A stretch of 64,000 bases of DNA from Variovorax beijingensis (GTDB lineage: Bacteria; Pseudomonadota; Gammaproteobacteria; Burkholderiales; Burkholderiaceae_C), in the NCBI RefSeq assembly GCF_003951285.1, contig NZ_RXFQ01000015.1, positions 95,818-159,817 on the forward strand. The letters run 5' to 3'. Below are positions 11,901 to 18,766 of the stretch, in pieces. Both the position numbers and the translations under genes were made by a program. Under the pieces are notes generated by a model. It was not told the DNA's origin, made no database searches, and saw only the letters and a program-made list of their open reading frames with translations. Positions within the stretch are counted from its first letter, which is position 1. Each line of letters starts with the position of its first letter.

Positions 11901-12040
11901 GCGTGCACCACGTGCGCGCGCTGCGACCCGTCGCTCACCGAGAAGAAAAGCGTAAAGGCCGGATAAGGCGCCGGCAACGCCGCACACACCGAGACCAGGC
12001 GCTCGTGGCAGGCATGGAGCTGGTCGGAGAAGGACATCAT
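8966..12040 (-). CDS. Fusion of an (alpha/alpha) hairpin domain with a MurF-like Mur ligase
   Basis: 1,024 residues, about twice the length of MurF. Residues about 1-560 are mostly helical, with repeating helix pairs (DAMRHASVLSAMIEAWEL, RIIYYDGEAAYGLMRLY) that suggest a six-hairpin toroid as in glycoside hydrolases or epimerases; this is inference. Residues about 565-1020 follow the MurF order: an N-terminal domain (EMARVTGGEW...GVTQRSFLRKGRVVF), a central domain, and a C-terminal domain with DETYDANPSSMRAAL and GDMQELG, matching the MurF signatures. The ATP-binding loop, normally GSNGKTT, reads GSGTAGST (about 677-684), so the essential Lys is missing. It may therefore be non-ATPase or repurposed. 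No signal peptide is seen. It lies between the OmpA lipoprotein and the export genes. Confidence 0.75.
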   Translation of the reverse strand: MMSFSDQLHACHERLVSVCAALPAPYPAFTLFFSVSDGSQRAHVVHARAADFETAWNEGAEAVERWVRDCGIVSPWLRIDWVEGASPMDWAQFKAQLAGVKRNYFRLGLAFDQDFETAFTEQELNANAMLSGDSTIAHAVVNARNFEAYAQARFARALTLELPADRRVYLLATVGVFCQADCVVHKLVGTGLDAGRRQAPALAPQSALDLVRSGASYLARQVQDDGLFVYGYFPCFDRRIPTYDAMRHASVLSAMIEAWELMRDDKLRLAIDRALDHLANTLIRSYTLADGTEVAFLVDTGEEIRLGGNAACVLALVKYCEAMDTRDWLPLLEKLALGIASLQDGATGSFSHVLHAGDLRVKQASRIIYYDGEAAYGLMRLYGLTRDARWLAVVEKAFDHFIASQHWQAHDHWLSCCVNELTRWSPQEKYFRFGLQNVAGYLDFVLDRKTTFPTLLELMLAAQQMLQRLEATPAMRHLLDELDTEKFYRALEYRAHYLQNGFFWPEMAMYFRRPSTIVGSFFIRHHAFRVRIDDVAQYVSGFVAYRRYLLERPAVPGAGSARDDGAAAWTASEMARVTGGEWVVRPEDGWRASGVTQRSFLRKGRVVFEHQARPSKAPLAAVALKGVLQPAAAVLCTDPAPHLDKRVPVLQVPDVLQAVLALGAHARTEFTGRVCGVLGSGTAGSTVAAMLADALAVWGEVGRPEGNVSLPSGMAWNLTCMPRHAAYWVLEMGSPHMLASTQLVRPMLAVVTGLSAASQKHRGPSEAAARLDSRIFEGMAPGDSAVLNRDLPEFATFAEAAMAHQLQIVTYGEHKDADVRLLSFDHGEVQAQVHGEPFQLRLNAPGRHMGASAVAALAALQAMRLKLAAAVEPFAHFEPPGGRGALHTIHIGGGSFKLIDETYDANPSSMRAALELLSQAPCEPARRVAILGDMQELGPAAQRHHLDLEPELLASQPDRVLLCGPLMRALHARIRTKVRSHWFVDVSDLSTALGGLLQPGDWVLAKSSAGVGLSRLARVLKALP

Positions 12041-12118
12041 TCGGCCCCAGTCGAATGCGGGAGGCCGGCCGCACCCGGACCGGGAACTCCCATCGAAGGC
12101 ATCGCGTTTCTCCGTGTT

Positions 12119-12622
12119 TCAGCGGTAGCTGAATTCGGCTCGGCGATTGAGCTGATGGCCCTCCTCGGTGGTTTCGAGAGATGCGGGTTTTTCAATGCCC
12201 CAGCTGACGGCCTCGATCCGTTCGCCCGGCACGCCAAGCTGCGTGAGCGCGCGCTGCACGGATTCGGCCCGGCGCTGGCCCAGCGCAAGGTTGTATTCGC
12301 GGCCGCCGCGCAAGTCGGTGTGGCCCTCGATCACCACCTTGCTGGCGGGACGGTTCCTGAGATAGCTCGCATGCGCTTCCACCACGTTGCGGTACTGCGG
12401 CTTGATGTCGTATTTGTCGAAGTCGAAGTACACGATCTTCAGCGCGACGGGGCCGTTCTGGACCGGTGCGGGCGGGGGTGGTTCCACCTTCGCCACCTGG
12501 GCCTTGTTCGAGTAGTAGTAGGTGGCGTCCTCGCGTCCGCTCTTGGAGGCCGTTCCGCAAGCGGCAAGGCTTGCTGCGAGGGCGACGATGGTCAGTATCC
12601 GGTAGCTGCTGCTGTTCTTCAT
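12119..12622 (-). CDS. OmpA/Pal-family peptidoglycan-binding lipoprotein
   Basis: 167 residues. A lipoprotein signal peptide ends in the lipobox LAAC (Cys about 22). A linker rich in Pro (VEPPPPAPV) leads into an OmpA C-terminal domain (about 60-165) with the core motif VVIEGHTDLRGGREYNLALG and the closing NRRAEF. In this family Asp and Arg residues of the domain hold meso-diaminopimelate of peptidoglycan, so the protein should tether the outer membrane to the wall. It starts 80 bp after the repeat-protein gene, across a perfect 10-bp-arm hairpin. An AAGGAA Shine-Dalgarno sequence lies just upstream. It resembles Pal but is not next to tol genes, so a dedicated role with the secreted repeat protein is possible. 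Confidence 0.88.
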   Translation of the reverse strand: MKNSSSYRILTIVALAASLAACGTASKSGREDATYYYSNKAQVAKVEPPPPAPVQNGPVALKIVYFDFDKYDIKPQYRNVVEAHASYLRNRPASKVVIEGHTDLRGGREYNLALGQRRAESVQRALTQLGVPGERIEAVSWGIEKPASLETTEEGHQLNRRAEFSYR

Positions 12623-12638
12623 ATCAATTTCCTTTCGC

Positions 12639-12663
12639 GGGCCAGGCCGCGGCGGCCTGGCCC
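12639..12663 (-). terminator. Perfect GC hairpin between the repeat gene and the OmpA gene
   Basis: GGGCCAGGCC, a 5-nt loop, then GGCCTGGCCC: a 10-bp perfect stem lying 40-64 bp after the stop codon of the repeat-protein gene on the minus strand. No run of T follows it, only GCGAAAGGAAATTG leading into the OmpA start, so it is not a classic intrinsic terminator. It could be a partial terminator, an mRNA stabiliser that sets the ratio of the highly repetitive product to the downstream genes, or a simple repeat element. The structure is seen; its role is inferred. Confidence 0.45.
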
Positions 12664-12702
12664 TGGTGCGTTGTTTTTCTTCTCCTCTACTGCTCTTGTT
12701 CC

Positions 12703-15700
12703 TTAGCCCAGCAGGCCGTGCAGGATGTTCGCCACCGGGGTGAGAACGCTGCCGGTGCCGGCGGCCTGGTCCACCAGGCTGGTGATCGGGGTCACCACGT
12801 CGGTCACGATCGGAGCGGCGTCCTCCACGGTGTGCACCAGGCTGTTGTGGATGGTCTCGACCACCGGGGCGAGCGTCGGGGTTGCACCGGCCAGGATGTC
12901 GGTCACGGGCTCTGCCACCTCGGACACGGCGGCCACCACGGGCTCCAGTGCCTCGCCGAGCGTGCTTGCCGTGTCGAGCACCGGCTCCAGGATGTTGGCT
13001 GCCGGGCCGCTGCCGCCCAGCAGTCCGCCGAGCAGGCCGTCGCTGCCGAGCAGGCTGCCGACCAGGCCGTCGTCGCCAAGGAGGTCGCCGCCGAGCAGGC
13101 CGCCGACGATGCCGTCTTCGCCCAGCACGCCGCCGAGCAGGTCGCCGCCGAGCAGATCACCGCCCAAGAGGTCGCCACCGAGCAGATTGCCGACGAGGCC
13201 GTCCTCACCGAGGATGCCATCGAGCAGATCGCCGCCGAGCAGGTCGCCACCCAAGAGGTCGCCGCCGAGCAGGTTGCCGACAAGGCCGTCCTCGCCCAGC
13301 ACGCCGCCCAGCAGGTCGCCGCCAAGCAGATCGCCACCCAGGAGATCGCCACCGAGCAGGTTGCCGACGAGGCCGTCTTCGCCGAGCACGCCACCCAGCA
13401 GGTCACCGCCGAGCAGATCGCCACCCAGGAGATCGCCACCGAGCAGGTTGCCGACGAGGCCGTCTTCACCGAGCACGCCACCCAGCAGGTCACCGCCAAG
13501 CAGATCGCCACCCAGGAGATCGCCACCGAGCAGGTTGCCGACGAGGCCGTCTTCGCCGAGCACGCCACCCAGCAGGTCACCGCCAAGCAGATCGCCACCC
13601 AGCAGGCCACCGACGAGGCCGTCTTCACCGAGCACGCCACCCAGCAGGTCTCCGCCAAGCAGGCCACCGACGAGGCCGTCTTCGCCCAGCACACCACCCA
13701 GCAGGTCACCGCCAAGCAGATCGCCACCCAGCAGGCCACCGACGAGGCCGTCTTCACCCAGCACACCACCCAGCAGGTCACCGCCAAGCAGATCGCCACC
13801 CAGCAGGCCACCGACGAGGCCGTCTTCACCCAGCACACCACCCAACAGGTCTCCGCCGAGCAGATCGCCGCCCAGCAAGCCACCGAGGAGGCCGTCTTCA
13901 CCAAGCACGCCACCCAGCAGGTCTCCGCCGAGCAGATCGCCGCCCAGCAGGCCACCGAGGAGGCCGTCTTCACCGAGCACGCCACCCAGCAGGTCTCCGC
14001 CGAGCAGATCGCCGCCCAGCAAGCCACCGAGGAGGCCGTCTTCGCCCAACAGGCCGCCCAGCAGGCCGTCTTCACCGAGCACACCGCCCAGCAGGCCCTC
14101 GTCGCCCAGCAGGTTGTCGACCAAGCCATCCTCGCCGAGCACGCCGCCGAGCAAGCCGTCTTCGGCAAGCAGGCTGCCGATGGCGCCGCCGGTGCCGAGC
14201 AAGCCGTCTTCGCCGAGCAGGCCACCGACCAGGCCGTCATCGCCAAGCACGCCGCCCAGCAAGCCGCCTTCACCCAGCACGCCGCCGGTCACGCCGCCGA
14301 GCAAGCCACCCAGCGGGCTGTCTTCGAGCAGGCCGCCCACGGCGCCGTCGGCGCCCAGGAGGTTGTCGACCACGCCGTCCTGGCCCAACAGGCCGCCGGT
14401 GAGGCCGTCGCTGCCCAGCAGGTTGGACAGCGCGCCGTCACCGCCAAGCAGGCCGCCCACCACGCCGTCGCCGCCGAGCAGGCTGCCCACGGGGCTGCCT
14501 TCGCCGAGCAGGCCACCCAGCAGGCCCTCTTCGCCCAGTACGCCGCCGAGCACGCCGCCAAGGGCACCGTCGTCGCCCAACAGGCCGCCGACGATGCCTT
14601 CGTCACCGACCACGTTGTCCAGCAGGCTGCCGATGGCGCTGCCTTCACCGATGAGGCCGTCCAGCGCGCCACCCTCGGCGAGCAGGCCGCCAACCAGGCC
14701 CTCTTCGCCGACGAGCCCGCCGAGGAGGCTGTCCTGGCCGAGCAGGCCGTCCACCACGTTGCCGAGCACGCCTTCGTCGCCCACGAGCTCCTCGAGCGCG
14801 CCGTCCAGGCCGAGGCTGCCGGTGAGGCCGCTCAGGATGCCGTCATCGCCCACCAGGTTGTCCAGACCGTTCTGGAGGGCGTCGGTGACGTAGTCGACCT
14901 GCTTGACCAGCTGGTCGACCAGCGCACCCGTCGCGCCTTCGCCCAGGAGGCCGTCGACGATCGGGCTGGCCACGCCGCCCACGCCTTCAGCCACGGTCTC
15001 GACGAAATCGTCCGCCGGATCGAGCTGGTTGGGATCGTTTTCCGAGAAGTCGGAGCCGAGCACCGGGGCCAGCACGTCGTCAACCACGTCGGTCACGCCG
15101 TCGACCACGCCCAGCACCGGGTCGAGCGAGTCGCCGAGACCCGCGGTGTCGCCGATCGAACCGACCAGGCCGCCGGCTGCGCCGTCGCCTGGATCGAGCA
15201 AGCCGTCGCCGTCTGCGTCTGCGTCTGCGTCTGCATCGGCATCGGCATCGGCGTCGGCATCGGCATCGGCATCGGCGTCAGCATCCGCATCCGCATCCGC
15301 GTCAGCGTCAGCGTCAGCGTCAGCGTCAGCGTCAGCGTCAGCGTCAGCGTCAGCGTCAGCGTCAGCATCCGCATCCGCATCAGCGTCAGCGTCAGCATCC
15401 GCATCCGCATCCGCATCAGCGTCAGCGTCAGCGTCAGCGTCAGCGTCAGCGTCAGCATCCGCGTCGGCATCTGCATCTGCATCTGCATCTGCATCTGCAT
15501 CTGCATCTGCATCCGCGTCAGCATCAGAATCGGCGTCCGCATCCGCATCGCCGTCGGCATCCGCATCGGCATCCGCGTCGGCGTCTGCATCCGCATCGCC
15601 CTCACCGCCACCGCCGGCGAAGAACGGGATCACTCCACCGTCGCCACCGCCACCGCCGCCCAGTGCGGCACCGAGTGCAGCGGCGCCCAGTGCGCCGAGT

Positions 15701-16218
15701 GCGAATTCGCCCAGCCCGATGCCGCTGCCGGCAGCGAGCTTCTTGGTGACGGCCAGTGCGGCCGCGTCGGCGTCGCTGTCGGGCGGGGTCACCTGCAGGT
15801 CGCCCGAGGCAACGTCCACGTTCACTTGTTCGAGGCCGCCGGGCAGCTTGGTCGAGCCGATGGTGGCGTCGGTGCCGCCGGTGAAGACGCCGGCCAGCGG
15901 CGCCTTGTTGGTGGCCGAGCCGGGGAACAGGACGTTGGCCTGTCCGCCTTCGGGAACGATCACGCGGTCGCCCGCGATCAGGGTCTGGTTGCCGTCCACC
16001 GGAATGCGGACACCGTCGCGCATCACCGCGACGCCCGGCGTAGCATTGGACAATGTGCCCACGCTGGCGGGTGCCGCCGCAGCGGCAGCAGGTGCCGACG
16101 AGCTCATCGCGGCGGGTGCGCCGAGCGGTGTGCTGGTGGCTTGGGCGATGACCACAGGAGCAACGCCACTGGCGGCAAGTCCTTCGGTCGAATGGGTCGG
16201 TGCTTGTGGTGCGTTCAT
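12703..16218 (-). CDS. Giant low-complexity repeat protein, candidate type I secretion substrate/adhesin
   Basis: 1,171 residues from the ATG at 16218, which has AGAGG upstream; an upstream GTG at 16290 would add 24 residues. Order: Ala-rich N-terminus; a FecR- or LapA-module-like stretch (about 55-130, GVAVMRDGVRIPVDGNQ, LIAGDRVIVPEGGQANVLF); a hydrophobic glycine-rich segment (about 170-200, GEFALGALGAAALGAAL); an Asp-Ala tract (about 205-338); an acidic region; then hundreds of residues of GLLGG/DLLGG/GEDGL units (about 430-1070); and a Val/Thr/Pro-rich tail with valine zipper-like repeats. No classical RTX nonapeptides, Cys or signal peptide are seen. The acidic tract could bind cations. 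Type I secretion genes on the same strand and the N-terminal module suggest a cell-surface or biofilm protein; that is inference. Confidence 0.7.
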   Translation of the reverse strand: MNAPQAPTHSTEGLAASGVAPVVIAQATSTPLGAPAAMSSSAPAAAAAAPASVGTLSNATPGVAVMRDGVRIPVDGNQTLIAGDRVIVPEGGQANVLFPGSATNKAPLAGVFTGGTDATIGSTKLPGGLEQVNVDVASGDLQVTPPDSDADAAALAVTKKLAAGSGIGLGEFALGALGAAALGAALGGGGGGDGGVIPFFAGGGGEGDADADADADADADADGDADADADSDADADADADADADADADADADADADADADADADADADADADADADADADADADADADADADADADADADADADADADADADADADADADADADADADADADADADGDGLLDPGDGAAGGLVGSIGDTAGLGDSLDPVLGVVDGVTDVVDDVLAPVLGSDFSENDPNQLDPADDFVETVAEGVGGVASPIVDGLLGEGATGALVDQLVKQVDYVTDALQNGLDNLVGDDGILSGLTGSLGLDGALEELVGDEGVLGNVVDGLLGQDSLLGGLVGEEGLVGGLLAEGGALDGLIGEGSAIGSLLDNVVGDEGIVGGLLGDDGALGGVLGGVLGEEGLLGGLLGEGSPVGSLLGGDGVVGGLLGGDGALSNLLGSDGLTGGLLGQDGVVDNLLGADGAVGGLLEDSPLGGLLGGVTGGVLGEGGLLGGVLGDDGLVGGLLGEDGLLGTGGAIGSLLAEDGLLGGVLGEDGLVDNLLGDEGLLGGVLGEDGLLGGLLGEDGLLGGLLGGDLLGGDLLGGVLGEDGLLGGLLGGDLLGGDLLGGVLGEDGLLGGLLGGDLLGGDLLGGVLGEDGLVGGLLGGDLLGGDLLGGVLGEDGLVGGLLGGDLLGGDLLGGVLGEDGLVGGLLGGDLLGGVLGEDGLVGGLLGGDLLGGDLLGGVLGEDGLVGNLLGGDLLGGDLLGGDLLGGVLGEDGLVGNLLGGDLLGGDLLGGDLLGGVLGEDGLVGNLLGGDLLGGDLLGGDLLGGVLGEDGLVGNLLGGDLLGGDLLGGDLLDGILGEDGLVGNLLGGDLLGGDLLGGDLLGGVLGEDGIVGGLLGGDLLGDDGLVGSLLGSDGLLGGLLGGSGPAANILEPVLDTASTLGEALEPVVAAVSEVAEPVTDILAGATPTLAPVVETIHNSLVHTVEDAAPIVTDVVTPITSLVDQAAGTGSVLTPVANILHGLLG
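13019..14840 (-). repeat. Tandem repeat array encoding GLLGG/DLLGG units, core period 87 bp
   Basis: The array encodes the LLGG-rich part of the giant protein. In the best conserved part the same sequence (ending CGTCTTC on the plus strand) recurs at 13380, 13467 and 13554, a spacing of exactly 87 bp or 29 codons. Each unit carries GEDGLVGNLL followed by two or three DLLGG pentapeptides. The number of pentapeptides varies between units, so unit lengths change by multiples of 15 bp. Units degrade toward 14100-14840 (the N-terminal side of the protein), where the period is irregular. All variation keeps the reading frame, which fits selection on a translated, expandable repeat. Confidence 0.85.
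15205..15603 (-). repeat. Hexanucleotide repeat encoding an Asp-Ala (DA)n tract
   Basis: About 400 bp of 6-bp units, read on the plus strand as GCGTCA, GCATCC, GCATCT, GCATCG or GCGTCG, which on the coding strand give GAC/GAT plus GCN codons, so the protein reads Asp-Ala about 65 times with a few Ser, Gly or Glu substitutions (SDAD, DGDAD). Runs of identical hexamers, such as the GCGTCA block near 15300-15362, suggest slippage. Every change seen keeps the DA frame. Such tracts are expected to vary in length between strains. Confidence 0.88.
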
Positions 16219-16394
16219 GACAGCCTCTGTGACAAAAGATGCATCTACAGGGGCAACTAGCGTGCCGCGCTGCCAACTCTTTTGAGCCACCGGTTCGTCA
16301 AGAACGCAAGCTATTGATTTCTATGGATATTTTTCTGAAAAGCGATGTGTGCGCGGTCGGCCGGAACAGCGCTTTGGACACCGTTTTGGCCGTT

Positions 16395-16406
16395 CGTTAC
16401 GTAACG
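16395..16406. promoter_or_regulatory. 12-bp palindrome in the divergent region before the repeat gene and DUF1841 gene
   Basis: CGTTACGTAACG is a perfect 12-bp palindrome, with a further GTAAC half-copy starting 5 bp on (TGTAACG). It lies in the 287-bp gap between the repeat-protein start (16218) and the DUF1841 gene (16506), so it could be an operator for either promoter. The flanking DNA toward the repeat gene is AT-rich (TATTGATTTCTATGGATATTTTT), fitting a promoter for the minus-strand cluster. The binding protein is unknown. Confidence 0.4.
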
Positions 16407-16505
16407 ATGTAACGTCCCGCTACCGGAACATCGGGCGCCTTTGGAGCCTGCGGGCACGCGGATTTTTCTTCCTCCCTTTTCCTTTTCCAGCCTCTCCATA
16501 CAGAT

Positions 16506-16940
16506 ATGTTCAATCCCTCCCAGGAAGACGTGCGCCGCTTCTTTTGCGACGTATACGCAAAGCACCGCCAAGGCTTGCCGATGGAAGCGCTCGAGACGAT
16601 TGCCGCAGGATGGATCGACGCGCATCCCGAATACCACGAGGACCTGGCCGACGCCGATGCCGCCGTGGCCCGCGTGTACGACGGGTCGAACGGCCGCGAG
16701 AACCCGTTCCTGCACCTGTCGATGCATCTTTCGATCAGCGAGCAATGCTCCATCGACCAGCCGCGCGGCATCCGCCAGGCCGTCGAGCTGCTGGCCGCCC
16801 GCCGCGGCTCGCTGCTCGATGCGCATCACGAGGCCATGGAGTGCCTGGGCCAGATGATGTGGGAGAGTCAGCGCGCCGGCCGGCCGCCGGACGGCGACGG
16901 CTATGTGGCCTGCGTGCAGCGCCGCGCAACCAAGGACTAG
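16506..16940 (+). CDS. DUF1841 family protein
   Basis: 144 residues. The start MFNPSQEDVRRFFCDVYAKH, the central ENPFLHLSMHLSISEQ with clustered His, and the H..M.CLG..MWE..R tail are the DUF1841 pattern, common in Beta- and Gammaproteobacteria (family knowledge). No function is established. It is predicted cytoplasmic, all-helical, with His and Glu residues that could bind metal, though this is only a visual impression. It is transcribed away from the repeat-protein cluster. Its stop codon overlaps that of pcaQ on the other strand (shared CTAG), so the two genes converge with no space for a terminator. Confidence 0.85.
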   Translation: MFNPSQEDVRRFFCDVYAKHRQGLPMEALETIAAGWIDAHPEYHEDLADADAAVARVYDGSNGRENPFLHLSMHLSISEQCSIDQPRGIRQAVELLAARRGSLLDAHHEAMECLGQMMWESQRAGRPPDGDGYVACVQRRATKD

Positions 16941-17923
16941 CCGGCCTTCCGGGAAGGCAGCGCGCCCTGCTGCTTCGCTCCCTCGCGCAGCAGCGCGGCC
17001 ATGGCGCTGCGCAGCGCCGAGGGCTCGGCGTCGCTGCGCAGCAGCAGGCCCACGGGCTCGTCGGTGCCGGCGGTTTCGATGCGCAAGCGGACCAGCCGTT
17101 CCTCGACCAGCTCACCGCGCGCGGCGCCCAGCGGCGTGATCCAGACCGCATCGGACACCGCCACCAGGCCGCGCGCCACCGCGACGTCGAGCGTCTGCAG
17201 CGCGTGGGCCGGAAGCGCCAGGCCGCGGGCCGACAGGAAGCTTTCGGTGTTGTGGCGCGGGATGGTGCCCTCGCCATACACCACCAGCGGAAAATCGAGC
17301 ACCGCCTGCACCGACACCGCCCGGGTCGACCGGCCCGCCAGCGGATGGCCGGGGCGCACGGCAAACACCAGCGGCTCGGTATAGAGCAGTTCGAAGCTGA
17401 GCCCGCCCATCAGCCGCGGATCGCTCATGCGGCCCGCCACCAGGTCGAGCTCGCCGGCGCGCAGTTCGTCGAGCAGCACCGGGTTGGCCGCGCTCTTCAC
17501 CACCACCTGCACCGAAGGCCAGCGCTCGCGAAAGCGCGCGAGCGCCGCCGGCAGCAGCGCCGGGGCCACGCTCGGCAGCGCGCCGATGCGCAGCCGCTCC
17601 ACCCGCTCGCCGGAGGCCGGCGCCACCGCCTGCGCGCTGGCGTCGATGGCCTCGAGCACGCGCAGCGCGTGGGCCAGCAGCTGCTCGCCCGCCGGCGCGA
17701 GCCCCTGCACGCCGCGCCGCCCGGCATTGCCGCGCTCGACCAGGCGCGCCCCGACGATGGCCTCCAGCTCGGCCAGCGTCTTGGACACCGCCGGCTGGCT
17801 CAGCGACAGCCGCTCGGCGGCGCGCGCGAGATGGCGTTCCTGCGCCACCGCGACAAGGCAGCGCAGATGGCGCAGCTGCACGTTGCGCACAAAGTCCTGG
17901 CGAAGATCGGCGGGCGTTTTCAA
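16937..17923 (-). CDS. pcaQ: LysR-type regulator of the protocatechuate genes
   Basis: 328 residues, slightly longer than most LysR proteins. N-terminal winged helix-turn-helix (about 15-75: LRHLRCLVAVAQERHLARAAERL, LSQPAVSKTLAELE) and a substrate-binding domain (about 100-310) with IGALPSVAPALLP and VVYGEGTIPRHNTESFL, typical of PcaQ and its relatives. In rhizobia PcaQ activates the pca operon with beta-carboxy-cis,cis-muconate as co-inducer; the same is expected here. It is divergent from pcaHG across 107 bp that holds a dyad. No other pca genes follow, so this is a split pca arrangement. Confidence 0.85.
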   Translation of the reverse strand: MKTPADLRQDFVRNVQLRHLRCLVAVAQERHLARAAERLSLSQPAVSKTLAELEAIVGARLVERGNAGRRGVQGLAPAGEQLLAHALRVLEAIDASAQAVAPASGERVERLRIGALPSVAPALLPAALARFRERWPSVQVVVKSAANPVLLDELRAGELDLVAGRMSDPRLMGGLSFELLYTEPLVFAVRPGHPLAGRSTRAVSVQAVLDFPLVVYGEGTIPRHNTESFLSARGLALPAHALQTLDVAVARGLVAVSDAVWITPLGAARGELVEERLVRLRIETAGTDEPVGLLLRSDAEPSALRSAMAALLREGAKQQGALPSRKAG

Positions 17924-18030
17924 TTACTGATAGTTATGTAAAACAGACCAATCTTCAATTTACATCATCGAACGCGGCTTCTAAAGTTCAGCTTCCCGAT
18001 TCGATTCGTCCCACGACAGGAGACAACGAC
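17924..18030. promoter_or_regulatory. pcaQ-pcaH divergent promoter region with LysR-type dyad
   Basis: The 107-bp gap is much more AT-rich than its surroundings on the pcaQ side. TTAC-N10-GTAA (17926-17943) is an inverted pair that also fits the loose T-N11-A LysR rule and starts next to the pcaQ start, as expected for an autoregulatory site. AGGAG lies 8 bp before the pcaH start. The dyad is seen; binding by PcaQ is inferred. Confidence 0.5.
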
Positions 18031-18747
18031 ATGTTGACGAAAACCCCGGCCACCCTCACCCCCCGCGACTGGGAAGCCCATCCCTCGTACATCTACTCCG
18101 GCTACAAGTCGACCGCGAAGCGCGGCCCGCAGAAGCCCCTGGTCCCGCTGAAGGCCTCGCTGGGCGAGCTGCAGCAGCCGGTGTACGGCCACGACAGCAT
18201 CGGCGCGCTCGACCATGACCTGACGCGCAACGCCCGCAAGAACGGCGAGCCGCTCGGCGAACGCATGATCCTCACCGGCCAGGTGCTCGACGAGCGCCGC
18301 CGCCCCGTGGCCAACACGCTGGTCGAGCTCTGGCAGGCCAATGCCTCCGGCCGCTACGTGCACAAGGTCGACCAGCACGACGCGCCGCTCGACCCCAACT
18401 TCCTGGGCGCGGGCCGCTGCCTGACCGACAGCGAGGGCCGCTACCGCTTCCTCACCATCAAGCCCGGCGCCTATCCCTGGGGCAACCACCCCAACGCCTG
18501 GCGCCCGCAGCACATCCACCTGTCGCTGTTCGGCCAGAGCTTTGCCAGCCGGCTGGTCACGCAGATGTACTTCCCCGGCGATCCGCTGCTGCAGTACGAC
18601 CCCATGGTCACCGGCACGCCCGAGCGCTACCGCAACCGGCTGATTGCCGACTTCAGCCTCGACATCACCGAGGAAGGCTACGCGCTCGGCTACCAGTTCG
18701 ACATCGTGCTGCGCGGCGCCGACGAAACCCCCTTTGAGAACCGCTGA
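18031..18747 (+). CDS. pcaH: Protocatechuate 3,4-dioxygenase beta subunit
   Basis: 238 residues, the usual length. The enzyme cleaves protocatechuate between the two hydroxyls to beta-carboxy-cis,cis-muconate, the first step of the 3,4-branch of the beta-ketoadipate pathway; it is cytoplasmic and works as an (alpha-beta)n complex. The beta subunit holds the catalytic non-haem Fe(III): the four ligands are visible as Tyr109 (GRYVHKVDQHDAPLDPNF), Tyr148 (GAYPW), His161 and His163 (PQHIHLSLFG). The dioxygenase N-terminal domain occupies about 10-70. A good AGGAG site precedes the start. pcaG follows 19 bp later. Confidence 0.97.
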   Translation: MLTKTPATLTPRDWEAHPSYIYSGYKSTAKRGPQKPLVPLKASLGELQQPVYGHDSIGALDHDLTRNARKNGEPLGERMILTGQVLDERRRPVANTLVELWQANASGRYVHKVDQHDAPLDPNFLGAGRCLTDSEGRYRFLTIKPGAYPWGNHPNAWRPQHIHLSLFGQSFASRLVTQMYFPGDPLLQYDPMVTGTPERYRNRLIADFSLDITEEGYALGYQFDIVLRGADETPFENR

Positions 18748-18766
18748 GCCAGAAGGAGCACACACC

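Noticed and set aside
13019..14840. Array resembling a CRISPR because of regular spacing
   Set aside because: Units are contiguous, lack unique spacers, stay in one coding frame and have no cas genes nearby.
12466..16260. Open frames of 722-1,264 codons on the plus strand opposite the repeat gene
   Set aside because: They are produced by the repeated GC-rich codon pattern, encode only Ser/Pro/Arg or Glu/Gln/Ala low-complexity runs, and lack ribosome-binding sites; the minus-strand frame has coherent domains and a start.
12041..16505. Sigma-54 (-24/-12) promoter for the secretion cluster
   Set aside because: No TGGCAC-N5-TTGC-like element was convincing in the gaps near 12100, 12660 or 16219-16505.
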